Positions 17,373 through 27,225 of a DNA stretch of 64,000 bases are shown here, one piece after another; within the stretch, counting starts at the first letter, position 1; each line of letters starts with the position of its first letter. The notes below the pieces were generated by a model. It searched no databases. It worked only from the letters and a program-made list of their open reading frames with translations, and had not been told where the DNA came from. Source of the DNA: CAWCKS01 sp963763485 (GTDB taxonomy: Bacteria > Pseudomonadota > Alphaproteobacteria > Rhizobiales > Xanthobacteraceae); NCBI GenBank assembly GCA_963763485.1, contig CAVXOW010000004.1, forward strand, positions 248,001 to 312,000, given 5' to 3'. The translations under genes were made by a program, and so were the position numbers.

Positions 17373-18404
17373 TCAACGCTCCCACACCTGCGGCACGCGT
17401 TTGACCAGCCAGTTCACGAGATGTGCGTTGACGTCAGCCGGCTTCTCCTGCGCCATCCAGTGCCCGGACTTGACGCGTCTGATCGTCAGGTCGCCGCAAT
17501 ATTTCTTCGTCGGCTCCGATAAGCGTGAGCCCACACAGTCGCAGGTGTAGTCGTACTCGGCTTCCAGCAACAGCACGGGCATGTCGAGGTAGCCGTCATT
17601 CACTGCTTCGCGCGCGTAACTCGCATTCGCTTTGTGGTTCATGTACCAAGCATCGGGCCCAAAGAAGCCGTTGCGCTTCAGCGCCGAGGCGTAGGCATGC
17701 ATGTCAGCTTCGGTCAGGATGTTCGGATCGCGCGGTAGATCAGGTGCCGCCGCGGCGCCGCCGAACCACCCGTTGCTGTGCCGGACCTGCGAAGTCGCGC
17801 TCGGCTTGCCGCGGCCGGCCGGATTGCCCGCACGAAACATGCAGCGCACGGTGTTGTCGACATTGGCCTCGAACACGCCGACCGCCTTGTCAAAGTTCTC
17901 CTCGTAGAAGCGCATGTATTCCCACTGCGCGGCCGGATACTTGTCGACGGGATAGAGCTCACGATCGGCCAATTCCAGTGTCGGTTCGAGCCCGTATTCG
18001 ATCGTGTGATAGGGCACGCAGAGATTGGCGACAGCGATGCAACGGTCCGGATGATGGCTGGCGAGATTCCAGACGACCGGGCTGCCCCAGTCGTGACCGA
18101 CCCAAATCGCTCTTTCGATCTTCAGGCTATCTGCGAGCTCAAGCATGTCGGAGACGATCTCGCGCTGGGCGTAGTCGGCATGCTTGCCGTACACGCTCGA
18201 GCGACCGTAGCCGCGCATGTCGGGCGCGATGGCGCGAAAGCCGAGGCTCGCGAACGCCGGCAGCTGATGCCGCCAGCTGATCGACAGCTCCGGCCAGCCA
18301 TGCAGGAAGATGATCGGTGTCCCGAGCTCAGGCCCCGCCGCGAGATAGAAGCTGGTGTGCCTGTTGGTCTTGATGACGTTATCGGTGATGTCGCCCGGCG
18401 CCAT
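17373..18404 (-). CDS. Epoxide hydrolase-type alpha/beta hydrolase
   Basis: From the ATG at 18404 the product has 343 residues. It shows HGWPELSISWRHQLP (oxyanion hole), the nucleophile Asp in VGHDWGSPVVWNLA, and a late His in VKSGHWMAQEKP, the classic epoxide hydrolase arrangement with a cap domain rich in Tyr and Trp between them. The physiological substrate is unknown. A start at 18428 would add eight residues. The DUF4188 gene is divergent across a 130-nt promoter region. Confidence 0.85.
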   Translation of the reverse strand: MAPGDITDNVIKTNRHTSFYLAAGPELGTPIIFLHGWPELSISWRHQLPAFASLGFRAIAPDMRGYGRSSVYGKHADYAQREIVSDMLELADSLKIERAIWVGHDWGSPVVWNLASHHPDRCIAVANLCVPYHTIEYGLEPTLELADRELYPVDKYPAAQWEYMRFYEENFDKAVGVFEANVDNTVRCMFRAGNPAGRGKPSATSQVRHSNGWFGGAAAAPDLPRDPNILTEADMHAYASALKRNGFFGPDAWYMNHKANASYAREAVNDGYLDMPVLLLEAEYDYTCDCVGSRLSEPTKKYCGDLTIRRVKSGHWMAQEKPADVNAHLVNWLVKRVPQVWER

Positions 18405-18534
18405 GCTTTCCCTGCCCGCTTGGAACAATTGCTGTCAGGCAGAGATGAGGGCACCACCGGCAAAACGCAAGCGGCGAGCTTTTCGACCGTCCGCCGGCTC
18501 AGTATTCTCGCCAGGAGATACTGCGGAGGAGGCC

Positions 18535-19012
18535 ATGGTCGAGATCATCGATCGCCGGATCACAGCAAAGATTGACGGCGATTTTGTCGTGTTCCTGATC
18601 GGCATGCGCATCAACAAGCCATGGAAAGTCTGGAAGTGGCTGCCGGTCGCGCTGGCGATGCCGAAGATGCTCAAGGAGCTTGAAGCCAAGCCCGCCGCGG
18701 AGACCGGCTTCCTCGGCCATACCGGCATCGGCAAGGTCATCGTGCAGTACTGGCGCAGCTTCGATCATCTCGAAGCCTACGCCAAGGCCCGTGAGCTTCG
18801 AGCATTGGCCGGCCTGGGTCGATTTCAACCGGCGCATGAAGGACACACGCGGCGACGTCGGCATCTGGCACGAGACCTATCGCGTGCGCGCCGGTGAATA
18901 CGAGGCGATCTACAGCGGCATGCCGCTCCGCGGCCTCGCCAAGGCAGGACAGAGCGCAGCGGTCACCGGGGAGCAGGACAGCGCGCGGCAGCGCATCGGG
19001 TCGGCGGCGTAG
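18535..19012 (+). pseudogene. DUF4188 protein, one-base frameshift
   Basis: The first frame gives VEIIDRRITAKIDGDFVVFL through FDHLEAYAKARE; the second continues with EHWPAWVDFNRRMKDTRGDV and GIWHETYRVRAGEYEAIYSG. Joined, they form a full DUF4188 protein of about 158 residues, a family of unknown function with a dimeric ferredoxin-like fold. The shift lies at the TT doublet 18797-18798 (one extra base). The start ATG has a good GGAGGAGG site. Either a recent pseudogene or a sequencing error. Confidence 0.8.
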
Positions 19013-19103
19013 GCGCGGCGCGCCATCGTCCCGAAGGCGGTAGTGCGGGATCAAATCAGAACTTCGCGCATTAGGCTGGCGGAGGGCCAGTTCGGATCGG
19101 GTC

Positions 19104-20102
19104 ATGCTGGGTCGTTGCAATGCTGTCCTGCTTGCGATCGCGATCGTGCTTCCGGCGTCCCTCGCCGGCGCACGGGGCGCGCCCGAAATCACGCCCGATC
19201 GCATCAATAGTGCAGAATTTTCCGGCAAGTCGCCGCCGTCGGACAGCATCTCGCCGCTGACAGTCAAGGCGCAGATCCTGCTGGACCGCGCGCATTTCTC
19301 GCCCGGCGAGATCGACGGCAGGCTCGGCGAGAACGCCAGGAAGGCGCTGCGCGCCTACGCCGAAGCCAATGGGCTTTCCAGCAAGGCCGAGTTGACTCAA
19401 GAGGTCTGGCAGAAGCTCACGACCGACGACAAGCCCCTGTTGACACAATACACGATCACCGACAAGGACGTGCGCGGACCGTTCCTCCCCAAGCTGCCGA
19501 CCAAGCTCGAGGAGATGAAGGATCTGCCGGCGCTGAACTACTCGACCCCGCGCGAGGCGCTCGCCGAAAAATTCCACGTCAGCGAGGAGCTGTTGTCGGC
19601 GCTCAATCCAGATCAGAAGTTCGATGCCGCGGGCGCCACGATCGTCGTGCCCGATGTCGCGGCACAGGCGCCGAAGGCGGCGGTCGTCCGCCTGGAGGTC
19701 GACAAGACGCGCGAGACCGTCAAGGCCCTCGACAAGGCGGATAATCTCGTCGCCTTTTATCCCGCAACGGTCGGCAGCGACGAGAAGCCGTCGCCGTCGG
19801 GCACGCTGAAGATCACCGCGATCACCGACAACCCAACCTACCGCTACAATCCCGATTATCACTTCAAGGACGTTGCATCGACGGCCGCTTTCACGATCAG
19901 GCCAGGACCGAACAACCCGGTCGGCACGCGATGGATAGGTCTGAACGCGGAAGGTTATGGCATCCACGGCACGCCGAATCCGGCCAACGTCAGCAAGGCC
20001 AATTCCCATGGCTGCGTGCGGCTGACCAACTGGGACGTCGAACGGCTGGCATTGCTCGTCAAGAAGGGAACGCCGGTCGAATTCGTCGAGGGCAAGCGCT
20101 AG
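19104..20102 (+). CDS. L,D-transpeptidase with peptidoglycan-binding and YkuD domains
   Basis: The 332-residue protein has a signal peptide (LLAIAIVLPASLAGARG), a peptidoglycan-binding-like region (QILLDRAHFSPGEIDGRLG, about 56-74), a LysM-like segment (EKFHVSEELLSALNPD), and a YkuD domain. The catalytic motif is HGTPNPANVSKANSHGCVRL with its Cys near residue 307. It should form 3-3 crosslinks in peptidoglycan or attach envelope proteins in the periplasm. LdtR, whose homologue in related bacteria regulates L,D-transpeptidases, is encoded at 47.5 kb. The 90 nt upstream hold no other gene. Confidence 0.9.
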   Translation: MLGRCNAVLLAIAIVLPASLAGARGAPEITPDRINSAEFSGKSPPSDSISPLTVKAQILLDRAHFSPGEIDGRLGENARKALRAYAEANGLSSKAELTQEVWQKLTTDDKPLLTQYTITDKDVRGPFLPKLPTKLEEMKDLPALNYSTPREALAEKFHVSEELLSALNPDQKFDAAGATIVVPDVAAQAPKAAVVRLEVDKTRETVKALDKADNLVAFYPATVGSDEKPSPSGTLKITAITDNPTYRYNPDYHFKDVASTAAFTIRPGPNNPVGTRWIGLNAEGYGIHGTPNPANVSKANSHGCVRLTNWDVERLALLVKKGTPVEFVEGKR

Positions 20103-20268
20103 GGGTGGTCGCCGGATCGGCGGTGCAAGACAGCCACTTATGCAGCTTTTTGGTCCAGGCTCTGGATCAGTGGCCACCTCACTTAAACGACGATCTTCAT
20201 CCAGATCGCGAAGCAAACTCAGACGCCAGGGCTTCGCGCCGCGACGCCGGGTAACGGCAGCTCACGCT

Positions 20269-22194
20269 TCACGGCTCGACGATCGCGAAATTCGGCTCGA
20301 ACGTGTCGAGCAGGCTCTGGATCTCCATCAGCTTGGCGACGTCGCCGGTGATCTGGATCTTGCCGGCCCGCACGGCGTCGGGGAACGTCGTCTCCTGCAC
20401 GATGATCGTTTCCAGCACCTTGCGCGTCAGGGTCAGCGACGCATGGGCGTCATTCGAGGCCTTGCCGCTGCGATGTGTCAACGTCGCGTTCTCGAGGTTG
20501 AGGACATAGGTCTGGCCGGTGTCGGTGAAGTGCCAGTTCATGATGATGTGCCGGCCGACGGCCTTCGCGCCATTCACGCGCACCGCCCAAAAATCGAAGA
20601 ACGTATCCAGCGACAGCGCGCGTAGCGCGTCCGGTGCGACCCCGTTCCGGTTCATCCGCTTCGGCGGTCCGTTGCGCAGTTCGAACGCCGCCATCTGGTA
20701 GGCATTGCGCCAGGTCGCCGCCTCGACCTGATAACTTAACTGCTCGTAGGCATCGGCCTGCAACTCGCGGGCCCTGGCGTTCGAGGGATCGGCGAACACG
20801 ACGTGTTTCAGCGCCTCGACCACCCAGCGGTAGTTGCCGTGTTTGAAATCGTCGCGCGCGCGCGCCAGCACGGCATCGGCGCCGCCCATGTACTCGACAT
20901 ATTTCTTGCCGGCGTCGACCGGCGGCAGCGGATCGAGATTGGCGGGATTGGCGTCGTACCAGCCGAGATAGCGCTGGTAGATCGCCTTCACGTTGTGACG
21001 GACGCTGCCGTAATAGCCGCGGGTGTGCCAGTTGCAGCAGATGCTGTCGGGCACATCCATCGCTTCGGCGATCTCCTGCGGCGTATAGCCAAAATTCATC
21101 AGCCGCAGCGTCTGGTCGTGAACGTATTTGTAGAGATCGCGCTGCGCCTTCATGTAGGCGACGACGCGCTCCCGGTCCCACACCGGCCAATGATGCTGGC
21201 CGATCAACGCGTCGGCCTTGTCGCCAAAGGCTTCGAGCGCGATGTCGATGTAGCGCGACCACGATTTCGCGTCGCGCACCTCGGCGCCGCGGAACGGCAA
21301 CAGGTTGTGGAAGTTGTGGCAGGCGTTTTCCGCCATGTTCAGCACGTTGTAGCGCGGATAGAACATGTGGAATTCGGCAGGCGCTTCGCTGTTCGGCGCC
21401 ATCAGGAAGATGATCTCGACGCCGTCGATCACGCGCTTTTCGTAGTCGGCCTTGATGAGATCGGTGGGCGGAATCAGCGTGACCGCGCCGGTCGACAGCG
21501 TCTTGCCAAGACCAGCATCGACCTGGCCGCGTTCGCCCTTCGGCAACAACTGTCCGAACTGGTACAGGGCACGCCGGATCATCGCCGGACCGGGCAGGAT
21601 GTTTTCGTTCGCGATCGCCTCGAGGAAGCCGTCGGGCGCGATCACGACTGTGCGGCCCGCTTCGACGTCAGCAACACTGGCGACGCCCTTGACGCCGCCC
21701 CAGTGGTCGGTGTGCGAGTGGGTATAGATCACCGCGTGCACGGGCTTGCGGCCGCGGTGGCTGTAATAGAGCTCGAGCCCGGCCTTGGCGACCTGCGCGG
21801 TGACCAGCGGATCGACGATGATGACGCCGGTGTCGCCTTCGATGATCGTCATGTTGGAGATATCGAAGCCGCGCACCTGGTAGAGTCCGGGCACCACTTC
21901 GAACAGCCCGTGCCGGCAATTCAGCTGCGCCTGCCGCCACAGGCTCGGATGCACTGTATCGGGCGCCTGCTCGGCCTTGAGAAAATCGTACTCCTTCAGG
22001 CTCCAGACCACCCGGCCGGACGCGTCGGCAACGGTCGCGTCCGGCAGTGTGGCAATGAAGCCGCGCTCGGCGTCGGCAAAATCCTGGCGGTCCGCGAACG
22101 GCAGCTTGCCGTAAACGTCCTGGTTTTTGGCTTTAACCGTCGGCTCGGCCGGTTTCGCCGAACGGTCGATGTCAAGTTCGCCTATTTCAGCCAT
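20269..22194 (-). CDS. Alkyl sulfatase (metallo-beta-lactamase fold, SdsA/BDS1 type)
   Basis: The 641-residue protein has the zinc-binding motif THSHTDHWGG (about 158-167), the segment GVIIVDPLVTA before it, a helical dimerisation domain in the middle (RDDFKHGNYRWVVEALKHVV), and an SCP2-like C-terminal domain (about 520-641). This is the full architecture of linear alkyl sulfatases, which release sulfate from detergents such as SDS. No signal peptide is visible, so it is probably cytoplasmic, unlike the secreted SdsA1. It is divergent from the FAH-family gene across 191 nt. Confidence 0.9.
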   Translation of the reverse strand: MAEIGELDIDRSAKPAEPTVKAKNQDVYGKLPFADRQDFADAERGFIATLPDATVADASGRVVWSLKEYDFLKAEQAPDTVHPSLWRQAQLNCRHGLFEVVPGLYQVRGFDISNMTIIEGDTGVIIVDPLVTAQVAKAGLELYYSHRGRKPVHAVIYTHSHTDHWGGVKGVASVADVEAGRTVVIAPDGFLEAIANENILPGPAMIRRALYQFGQLLPKGERGQVDAGLGKTLSTGAVTLIPPTDLIKADYEKRVIDGVEIIFLMAPNSEAPAEFHMFYPRYNVLNMAENACHNFHNLLPFRGAEVRDAKSWSRYIDIALEAFGDKADALIGQHHWPVWDRERVVAYMKAQRDLYKYVHDQTLRLMNFGYTPQEIAEAMDVPDSICCNWHTRGYYGSVRHNVKAIYQRYLGWYDANPANLDPLPPVDAGKKYVEYMGGADAVLARARDDFKHGNYRWVVEALKHVVFADPSNARARELQADAYEQLSYQVEAATWRNAYQMAAFELRNGPPKRMNRNGVAPDALRALSLDTFFDFWAVRVNGAKAVGRHIIMNWHFTDTGQTYVLNLENATLTHRSGKASNDAHASLTLTRKVLETIIVQETTFPDAVRAGKIQITGDVAKLMEIQSLLDTFEPNFAIVEP

Positions 22195-22385
22195 GACATA
22201 CTACCCCTACGCGAACAAACGCACCCAATTCCGACCATGACACGCACCGACAAGCGCGCCAACTCGCATCGCGGCAAAATCGGCGACTGCCGCATTTTGG
22301 TCACGGCGCTGCAAATCGGCGGCGGAAGCCTTCCCGGAAAAAACGGTTGCGCTATGATCTCAGCAAAATCTGGAGGAGCAGCCCA

Positions 22386-23330
22386 ATGAAACTCGCATTT
22401 TTCAATGATTTCCGGCTCGGCGTGGTCCGCGGTGATGCAATCGTCGATGTGACCCAGGTGGTACAGGACGTGCCCCATCTCGGCCCGCACGATCTCATCA
22501 ATGGCGTCATCGCGAAGTTCGATACCTATCGCGAGCGGATCAAGGGTGCAGCGGAAAAGGGCGCAGCCACCCCGCTCGCCCAGGTGAAGCTGCGCGCGCC
22601 GCTGCCGCGGCCGATCAACGTCGTCTGCATGGCTGTGAACTACATGGAGGACGGCACCCGCACCGAGCCGGCGCCGATCAATGCGTTTACGAAATCACCA
22701 AACGCCATCATCGGCCCGGGCGACACGATGGAACTGCCAGATGTCCCCGCCTCGGTATTCGAGGGTGAGGCCGAGATTGCCGTGGTGATCGGCAAGCGCG
22801 CGACCAAGGTCAGTGCGGCCGACGCGATGAGCTATATCTTCGGCTACGTCAATTTCATCGACGGCTCGGCCCGCGGATTGGCGCCGCCCGCCGGCGTCTT
22901 TTATCAGATGAAATCGCGTGACACTTTTGCGCCGATCGGACCGTACATCGTGACTGCGGACGAGATCGCCGATCCGCACAATCTCAGCATCAAGCTCTGG
23001 AACAACGGCGCGCTGAAGCAGAACTTCAACACCTCCGATATGGCCCACAAGATCCCGCGCTGCATCGAGTGGGTCACGGCAACGCATACCCTCGAACCCG
23101 GCGACATTCTTGCCACCGGCACCAACCATCGCGGCCTCAATGCATTCATGGATGGCGACAAGATCGAGCTGGAATGCCAGGGCCTTGGCCGCCTCAGCAT
23201 CAACATCCGCGATCCCTTGAAGCGGACGTGGTCGCGCGAGACCCGGCTGGAGCGAACCGAAAAGGGACATCAAGACCTGACCCCGCAGCTGACCGGCAAG
23301 TATGCCAAGGAAGCCGCCAAAGCCGGATGA
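22386..23330 (+). CDS. Fumarylacetoacetate hydrolase-family enzyme
   Basis: The 314-residue protein starts MKLAFFNDFRLGVVRGD and carries the FAH catalytic core: VCMAVNYMEDG, metal-binding acids in FEGEAEIAVVIGKRA (about 131-145), and GYVNFIDGSARGL. Members hydrolyse C-C bonds or decarboxylate beta-keto or fumaryl-type intermediates in aromatic catabolism; the exact substrate is open. ATG 22386 follows GGAGGAGCAG, which settles the start over the upstream open frame. It precedes the AidB-like dehydrogenase on the same strand, with a dispersed repeat between them. Confidence 0.85.
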   Translation: MKLAFFNDFRLGVVRGDAIVDVTQVVQDVPHLGPHDLINGVIAKFDTYRERIKGAAEKGAATPLAQVKLRAPLPRPINVVCMAVNYMEDGTRTEPAPINAFTKSPNAIIGPGDTMELPDVPASVFEGEAEIAVVIGKRATKVSAADAMSYIFGYVNFIDGSARGLAPPAGVFYQMKSRDTFAPIGPYIVTADEIADPHNLSIKLWNNGALKQNFNTSDMAHKIPRCIEWVTATHTLEPGDILATGTNHRGLNAFMDGDKIELECQGLGRLSINIRDPLKRTWSRETRLERTEKGHQDLTPQLTGKYAKEAAKAG

Positions 23331-23406
23331 GGTGGCTCAGCCGGCGTGCCCGAAAGCGGCTTGCATCTTCAGGTGCCTCGGGACCTCAAAGGTGAATCAC
23401 TTCCGC

Positions 23407-23496
23407 CGTCATGGCCGGGCTCGTCCCGGCCATCCACGTCTTTCGAGGACAAACGCACGTAAGACGTGGATGCCCGGCACAAGGCCGGGCATGACG
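23407..23496. repeat. Dispersed palindromic repeat (CGTCATGGCCGGGC type)
   Basis: Two imperfect complementary arms, CGTCATGGCCGGGC...CCACGTCTT (23407-23442) and AAGACGTGG...GCCGGGCATGACG (23461-23496), form a long GC-rich hairpin. Elements of this kind are very common in intergenic regions of Bradyrhizobium and relatives. It lies between two same-strand genes and may lower read-through. Confidence 0.8.
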
Positions 23497-23559
23497 AAGC
23501 TAGGCAACAAGGGCTGATTATCCTCAATGCATTTTGCGCCAGAACTCTGAGGACCGCCA

Positions 23560-25334
23560 GTGACCCAAGCCGAACGCAACGCCCCTCCTCCGATCAAGCC
23601 CGAGATCGCTCCGGACTGCGCCGGGCTCAATTTCTTCGACATCGATCACTCGCTGCGCGATCTGCTGCCGCTCTATCTCGACCGCGAGGAGCAGGACGTC
23701 CTGACGCCGCACATGCGCCGGCTCGGTGAATTGGCCGGCGGCCGGCTCGACGAACTGGCCCGCACCGCCGATCGGCATCCACCGGTGCTGCATGCCCGCG
23801 ACCGTTTCGGCGTGGACGAGGATTTCATCGAATATCACCCGGCGTATCGCGAAATGGAACAGATCGCGTTCGGCGATTTCCAGTTCCACGCGATGGGTCA
23901 CCGCGCCGGCGCGTTCGGCATGACGCGGCCGGTCAGCCCGCGCGCGAAATACGTCTTTCAATACCTGTTCGTGCAGGCCGAATTCGGCCTGATGTGCCCG
24001 ATCAGCGTGACCGACACCTCGACACACCTGATCCGCAAGTTCGCCGACGATCAGCTGAAAGACTTGCTGCTGCCGCGCATGCTGTCGGCCGAGATGAGTT
24101 CGCTCTGGAAGGGCACGCAGTTCATGACCGAGCAGACCGGCGGCTCCGACGTCGGCACGATCACGACGATGGCGCGCAAGGACGGCAACGCCTGGCGGCT
24201 GTCCGGCGACAAGTGGTTCTGCTCGCACACCGACGCCGACGTGGCGTTGCTGCTGGCGCGGCCCGAGGGAGCTGCCACAGGCACCAAGGGGCTTGCGCTA
24301 TTTGCGATGCCGCGACGCCTCGAGGACGGCAGCCGCAACTCGTACCGCATTGTTCGCCTGAAGGACAAGCTCGGCACCCGCTCGATGGCGTCAGGCGAAA
24401 TCCGCATGGATGACGCGTTCGCCTGGCTTGTGGGTGACGAGACCCAGGGCCTCAAGCAGATGCTGGAGCAGGTCAACCTGTCGCGGTTGTCCCACGGGGT
24501 GCGAGCAGCGGCGATGATGCGCCGTTGCGTCAACGAAGCGCTGGTCTGCGCCAGGTCGCGCCGCGCGTTTGGTGAGACCATCATCGATTTTCCACTGTTG
24601 CGCCGCCAGCTCGCAAAGCTGATCGTGCCTGCCGAGCAAAGCCTCTCGGTCACGATGGCTGCCGCCGAGGCGCTCGATCAAGCCAACAGCGGATCGGCCG
24701 AAGCGAGGACCCTGCTCCGCATCCTGACGCCGCTTCTAAAATTCCGCGCCTGCCGCGACAACGTGACGGTGGCGACCGGCGCGATGGAAGTGCGCGGCGG
24801 CAATGGCTACATCGAGGAGTGGGTCAACGCCCGGCTGGTTCGCGATGCCCATATCGGGCTGTTGTGGGAAGGCACCAGCAACATCAACGCGCTCGACATC
24901 ATCACCCGTGCCGTCGGCCGCGAGGGCGCGCATCGGACGCTTGCATCAGCACTGCATCGCAAGGTCGACGCATCGACAAGACTGCCGGATGGATTCCGCA
25001 ACCGCATACGCGAGGCGCTGGATGGCGCCGTCGACTTTGCCGAGCGGGTCGCGGGAACGCCGATGAAACCTCGGCGCGGCAGGCGGCAAGCGCGCTCTAC
25101 CACGCAACCAGCGCCGCCTTGATGGCGTGGGAGAGCTGCGTCTCGGCGCAGGGCGGACGACGCGCGCTGCTCGCGCAATTCGTGCTGGAGCAGCGTCTCA
25201 GCCCGCGTGATCCGTTCATGCTGGATCCGCCATTTGAGCGCGACGCCGTCGGTTTGCTGCTTGAGGACCGACCGCTGACATTGGCCGAGGTTGGCCCCCT
25301 ACTCAGCGGCGAGGCTCGTCGAGATCCCAACTAA
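23560..25334 (+). pseudogene. AidB-like acyl-CoA dehydrogenase, one-base frameshift near the C-terminus
   Basis: An AidB-type N-terminal part (NFFDIDHSLRDLLPLYL) is followed by the flavin-binding signatures MTEQTGGSDVGT (about 188-199), GDKWFCSHTDAD, ARSRRAFGETIIDFPLLRR and GGNGYIEEW...LLWEGTSN. The first frame then leaves the family (after GTPMK), while another frame continues with DETSARQAASALYH to 25334. Restoring one G in the run at 25053-25055 gives a protein of about 591 residues. AidB-like proteins relate to isovaleryl-CoA dehydrogenases and to alkylation response. The start is GTG 23560 after GAGG. Sequencing error is likely. Confidence 0.8.
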
Positions 25335-25484
25335 GACCAGCTCGACGGTTTTCACCGCGCCGCATTCGGCGCAGCGGTAGACGTTGAGCTCTGGCAACCC
25401 GCCAAGTTTCGGGACCGTGCGCACCAGCTTCATCGCATGGCCGCATCGCTCGCAATACGGCGCGCAGGGAGCATCCTTATTCAT
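25299..25484 (-). CDS. Small zinc-ribbon protein
   Basis: From the ATG at 25484 the product has 61 residues with two CxxC pairs (CERC at about 11-14 and CAEC at about 37-40), a compact zinc ribbon. Its 3' end overlaps the dehydrogenase gene by 36 nt on the opposite strand. The function is unknown. An earlier in-frame ATG at 25532 is possible but adds a basic tail without support. Confidence 0.55.
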   Translation of the reverse strand: MNKDAPCAPYCERCGHAMKLVRTVPKLGGLPELNVYRCAECGAVKTVELVLVGISTSLAAE

Positions 25485-25598
25485 GCATCCTGCTTGCCGC
25501 AGCACAACCCCGCGGCACCTGATCCAGGTCAAATTGGAACATAGGGACGACTACGTAGGTGCCCGTAGCGGCGTCTACGTACAGCTACTGCGCTACCG

Positions 25599-27011
25599 CT
25601 ATCCCGCCGTTGCCTGTTCAAGCGCCCGGACCGGCTCCCTGGGCTCGATCTGGAGCGGCATGCCATTCTCAGGCCTCAGCGTGATCCGCAGCAGCGGCCA
25701 TACCCGGGCCTCCGGCGCCAGACGCATCTTGAAGTTTCGCACCAGCGTCGCGAGCACGAGCGTCGCCTCCTGCAGCGCAAAGGTTGAGCCGATGCAGGTG
25801 CGCGCGCCCGCGCCGAACGGCATGTAGGCGAAGCGATCGATCCCTTGCTTCTCGTCGCCAAGGAAACGCCCGGGGTCAAACACGTCGGGGCGGTCCCACA
25901 GCTTGCGGTGACGGTGCAGCACGTAAGGCGCGATCACGATCAGGGTACGGCGCTTCACCTGATGGCCGCCGACGATATCCGGTCCATCGGCGATCCGGCT
26001 CAGCGCCGCGATCGGCGGATAGAGCCGTACGGCCTCGTCGATCACCGCCCGCGTGACAACGAGGCGCTCGGCTAATCCTTCCGCCGGACCGGCCATCTCG
26101 CGATCGACTTCGGCTTCGACCCGCGCGCGCCATTCCGGCGACTGCGACAGCAGGAACAGCGACCACGTCAGCGTATTGGCGGTCGTTTCGTGTCCGGCAG
26201 ACAGAAACGTCAGGATGTTCGATTTCACTTCGGCAAGCGTCATCGGCCGCTGCGTCGACGGATCGAGCGCACGGAGCAGCAGGGTCAGGAGATCGGCCGG
26301 CGCATGGTCGGGCGACCGCGCCAGCACCTGACGGCGCCGTTCGATGAGACCATCGATGAGGTTTTCGAAATAGCTCAGCGTCTCCCGCAATCGCGCCCGC
26401 CCCGGCCGCGGCACGAAGTCCGGCACGCCAAACAGGTCGAGCGCCCCGATCCGGCCGATCACCGCAAAATAGGCGTTCATCGCCGCGCGAAATTCGTCGA
26501 GATCACCGCTGATGCCATCGGAAAAGATCGTCAGCGCGAGGACGTTCAGCGTTACGAGGGTCATCTCGGCGGCAACATCGACGACGCAACCGGAGCCAAA
26601 TCGCCGCCAACGTTCCACAAGACCCTGCGCCGCCGACTGCATCGCCGCGGCGAAGCTTGTGACGGTCCTGCGCGCGAACAGGGGCGCTAGGGTCCGGCGC
26701 TGCGCCTGCCACTGCTCTCCCTCGACACTCAGCAAGCCGTCGCCGAGACCGGCCGACAGCACGCGGCGCTGCAACGGGTCCTTGCGATAGTTGGCCGCGT
26801 TGTCCAGCAGGACGTGGCGGATCGCGTTGGGCTCGTGCACCAGGAGGACTTGTCCGATCGGCAGCGTGACCGTCGCGATGGGTTCCGAAAAATGCTGTTC
26901 GCTCCAGCACTCGAGCGGATTGCGTTTCAGGGTCGCGAGCAACTTGAACAACCCGAGCGTCCCGCTGTTCGGTGCAGGCGCCGGTGGCCGAAAAAGCTCC
27001 CTCTGGGACAT
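25599..27011 (-). CDS. Cytochrome P450
   Basis: The 470-residue protein has all P450 marks: I-helix AGHETTANTL (about 272-281), K-helix ExxR in DEAVRLYPP, the PERF-like FDPGRFL, and the heme loop MPFGAGARTCIGSTFALQE with its axial Cys near residue 416. It has no membrane anchor. In Bradyrhizobium, similar P450s hydroxylate fatty acids or terpenoids; no ferredoxin or reductase gene is adjacent, so the redox partner and substrate are unknown. The 214 nt between it and the SGNH gene hold nothing I can support. Confidence 0.9.
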   Translation of the reverse strand: MSQRELFRPPAPAPNSGTLGLFKLLATLKRNPLECWSEQHFSEPIATVTLPIGQVLLVHEPNAIRHVLLDNAANYRKDPLQRRVLSAGLGDGLLSVEGEQWQAQRRTLAPLFARRTVTSFAAAMQSAAQGLVERWRRFGSGCVVDVAAEMTLVTLNVLALTIFSDGISGDLDEFRAAMNAYFAVIGRIGALDLFGVPDFVPRPGRARLRETLSYFENLIDGLIERRRQVLARSPDHAPADLLTLLLRALDPSTQRPMTLAEVKSNILTFLSAGHETTANTLTWSLFLLSQSPEWRARVEAEVDREMAGPAEGLAERLVVTRAVIDEAVRLYPPIAALSRIADGPDIVGGHQVKRRTLIVIAPYVLHRHRKLWDRPDVFDPGRFLGDEKQGIDRFAYMPFGAGARTCIGSTFALQEATLVLATLVRNFKMRLAPEARVWPLLRITLRPENGMPLQIEPREPVRALEQATAG

Positions 27012-27225
27012 TTCAAATGCCGTTCAAAATATAATCAGCCGCTCTGCCCTCTATGGAGCGACGCTTAGCCTAACAATGAGTTATTGCGGATAGCATAGGA
27101 GAACCGGCGATTGCGAGGGCCCAGAGGTCGATCGCCATGATCCTGGCACGGCCGAAGCTTTTTCGTCACAGCCGACATCACACAGTCGGCCCATCCAGGC
27201 GGCCGCCGCCCCTCGAGTCTCGCCG

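Noticed and set aside
20803..22389. 528-codon open frame opposite the alkyl sulfatase gene
   Set aside because: A shadow of the real gene in GC-rich DNA.
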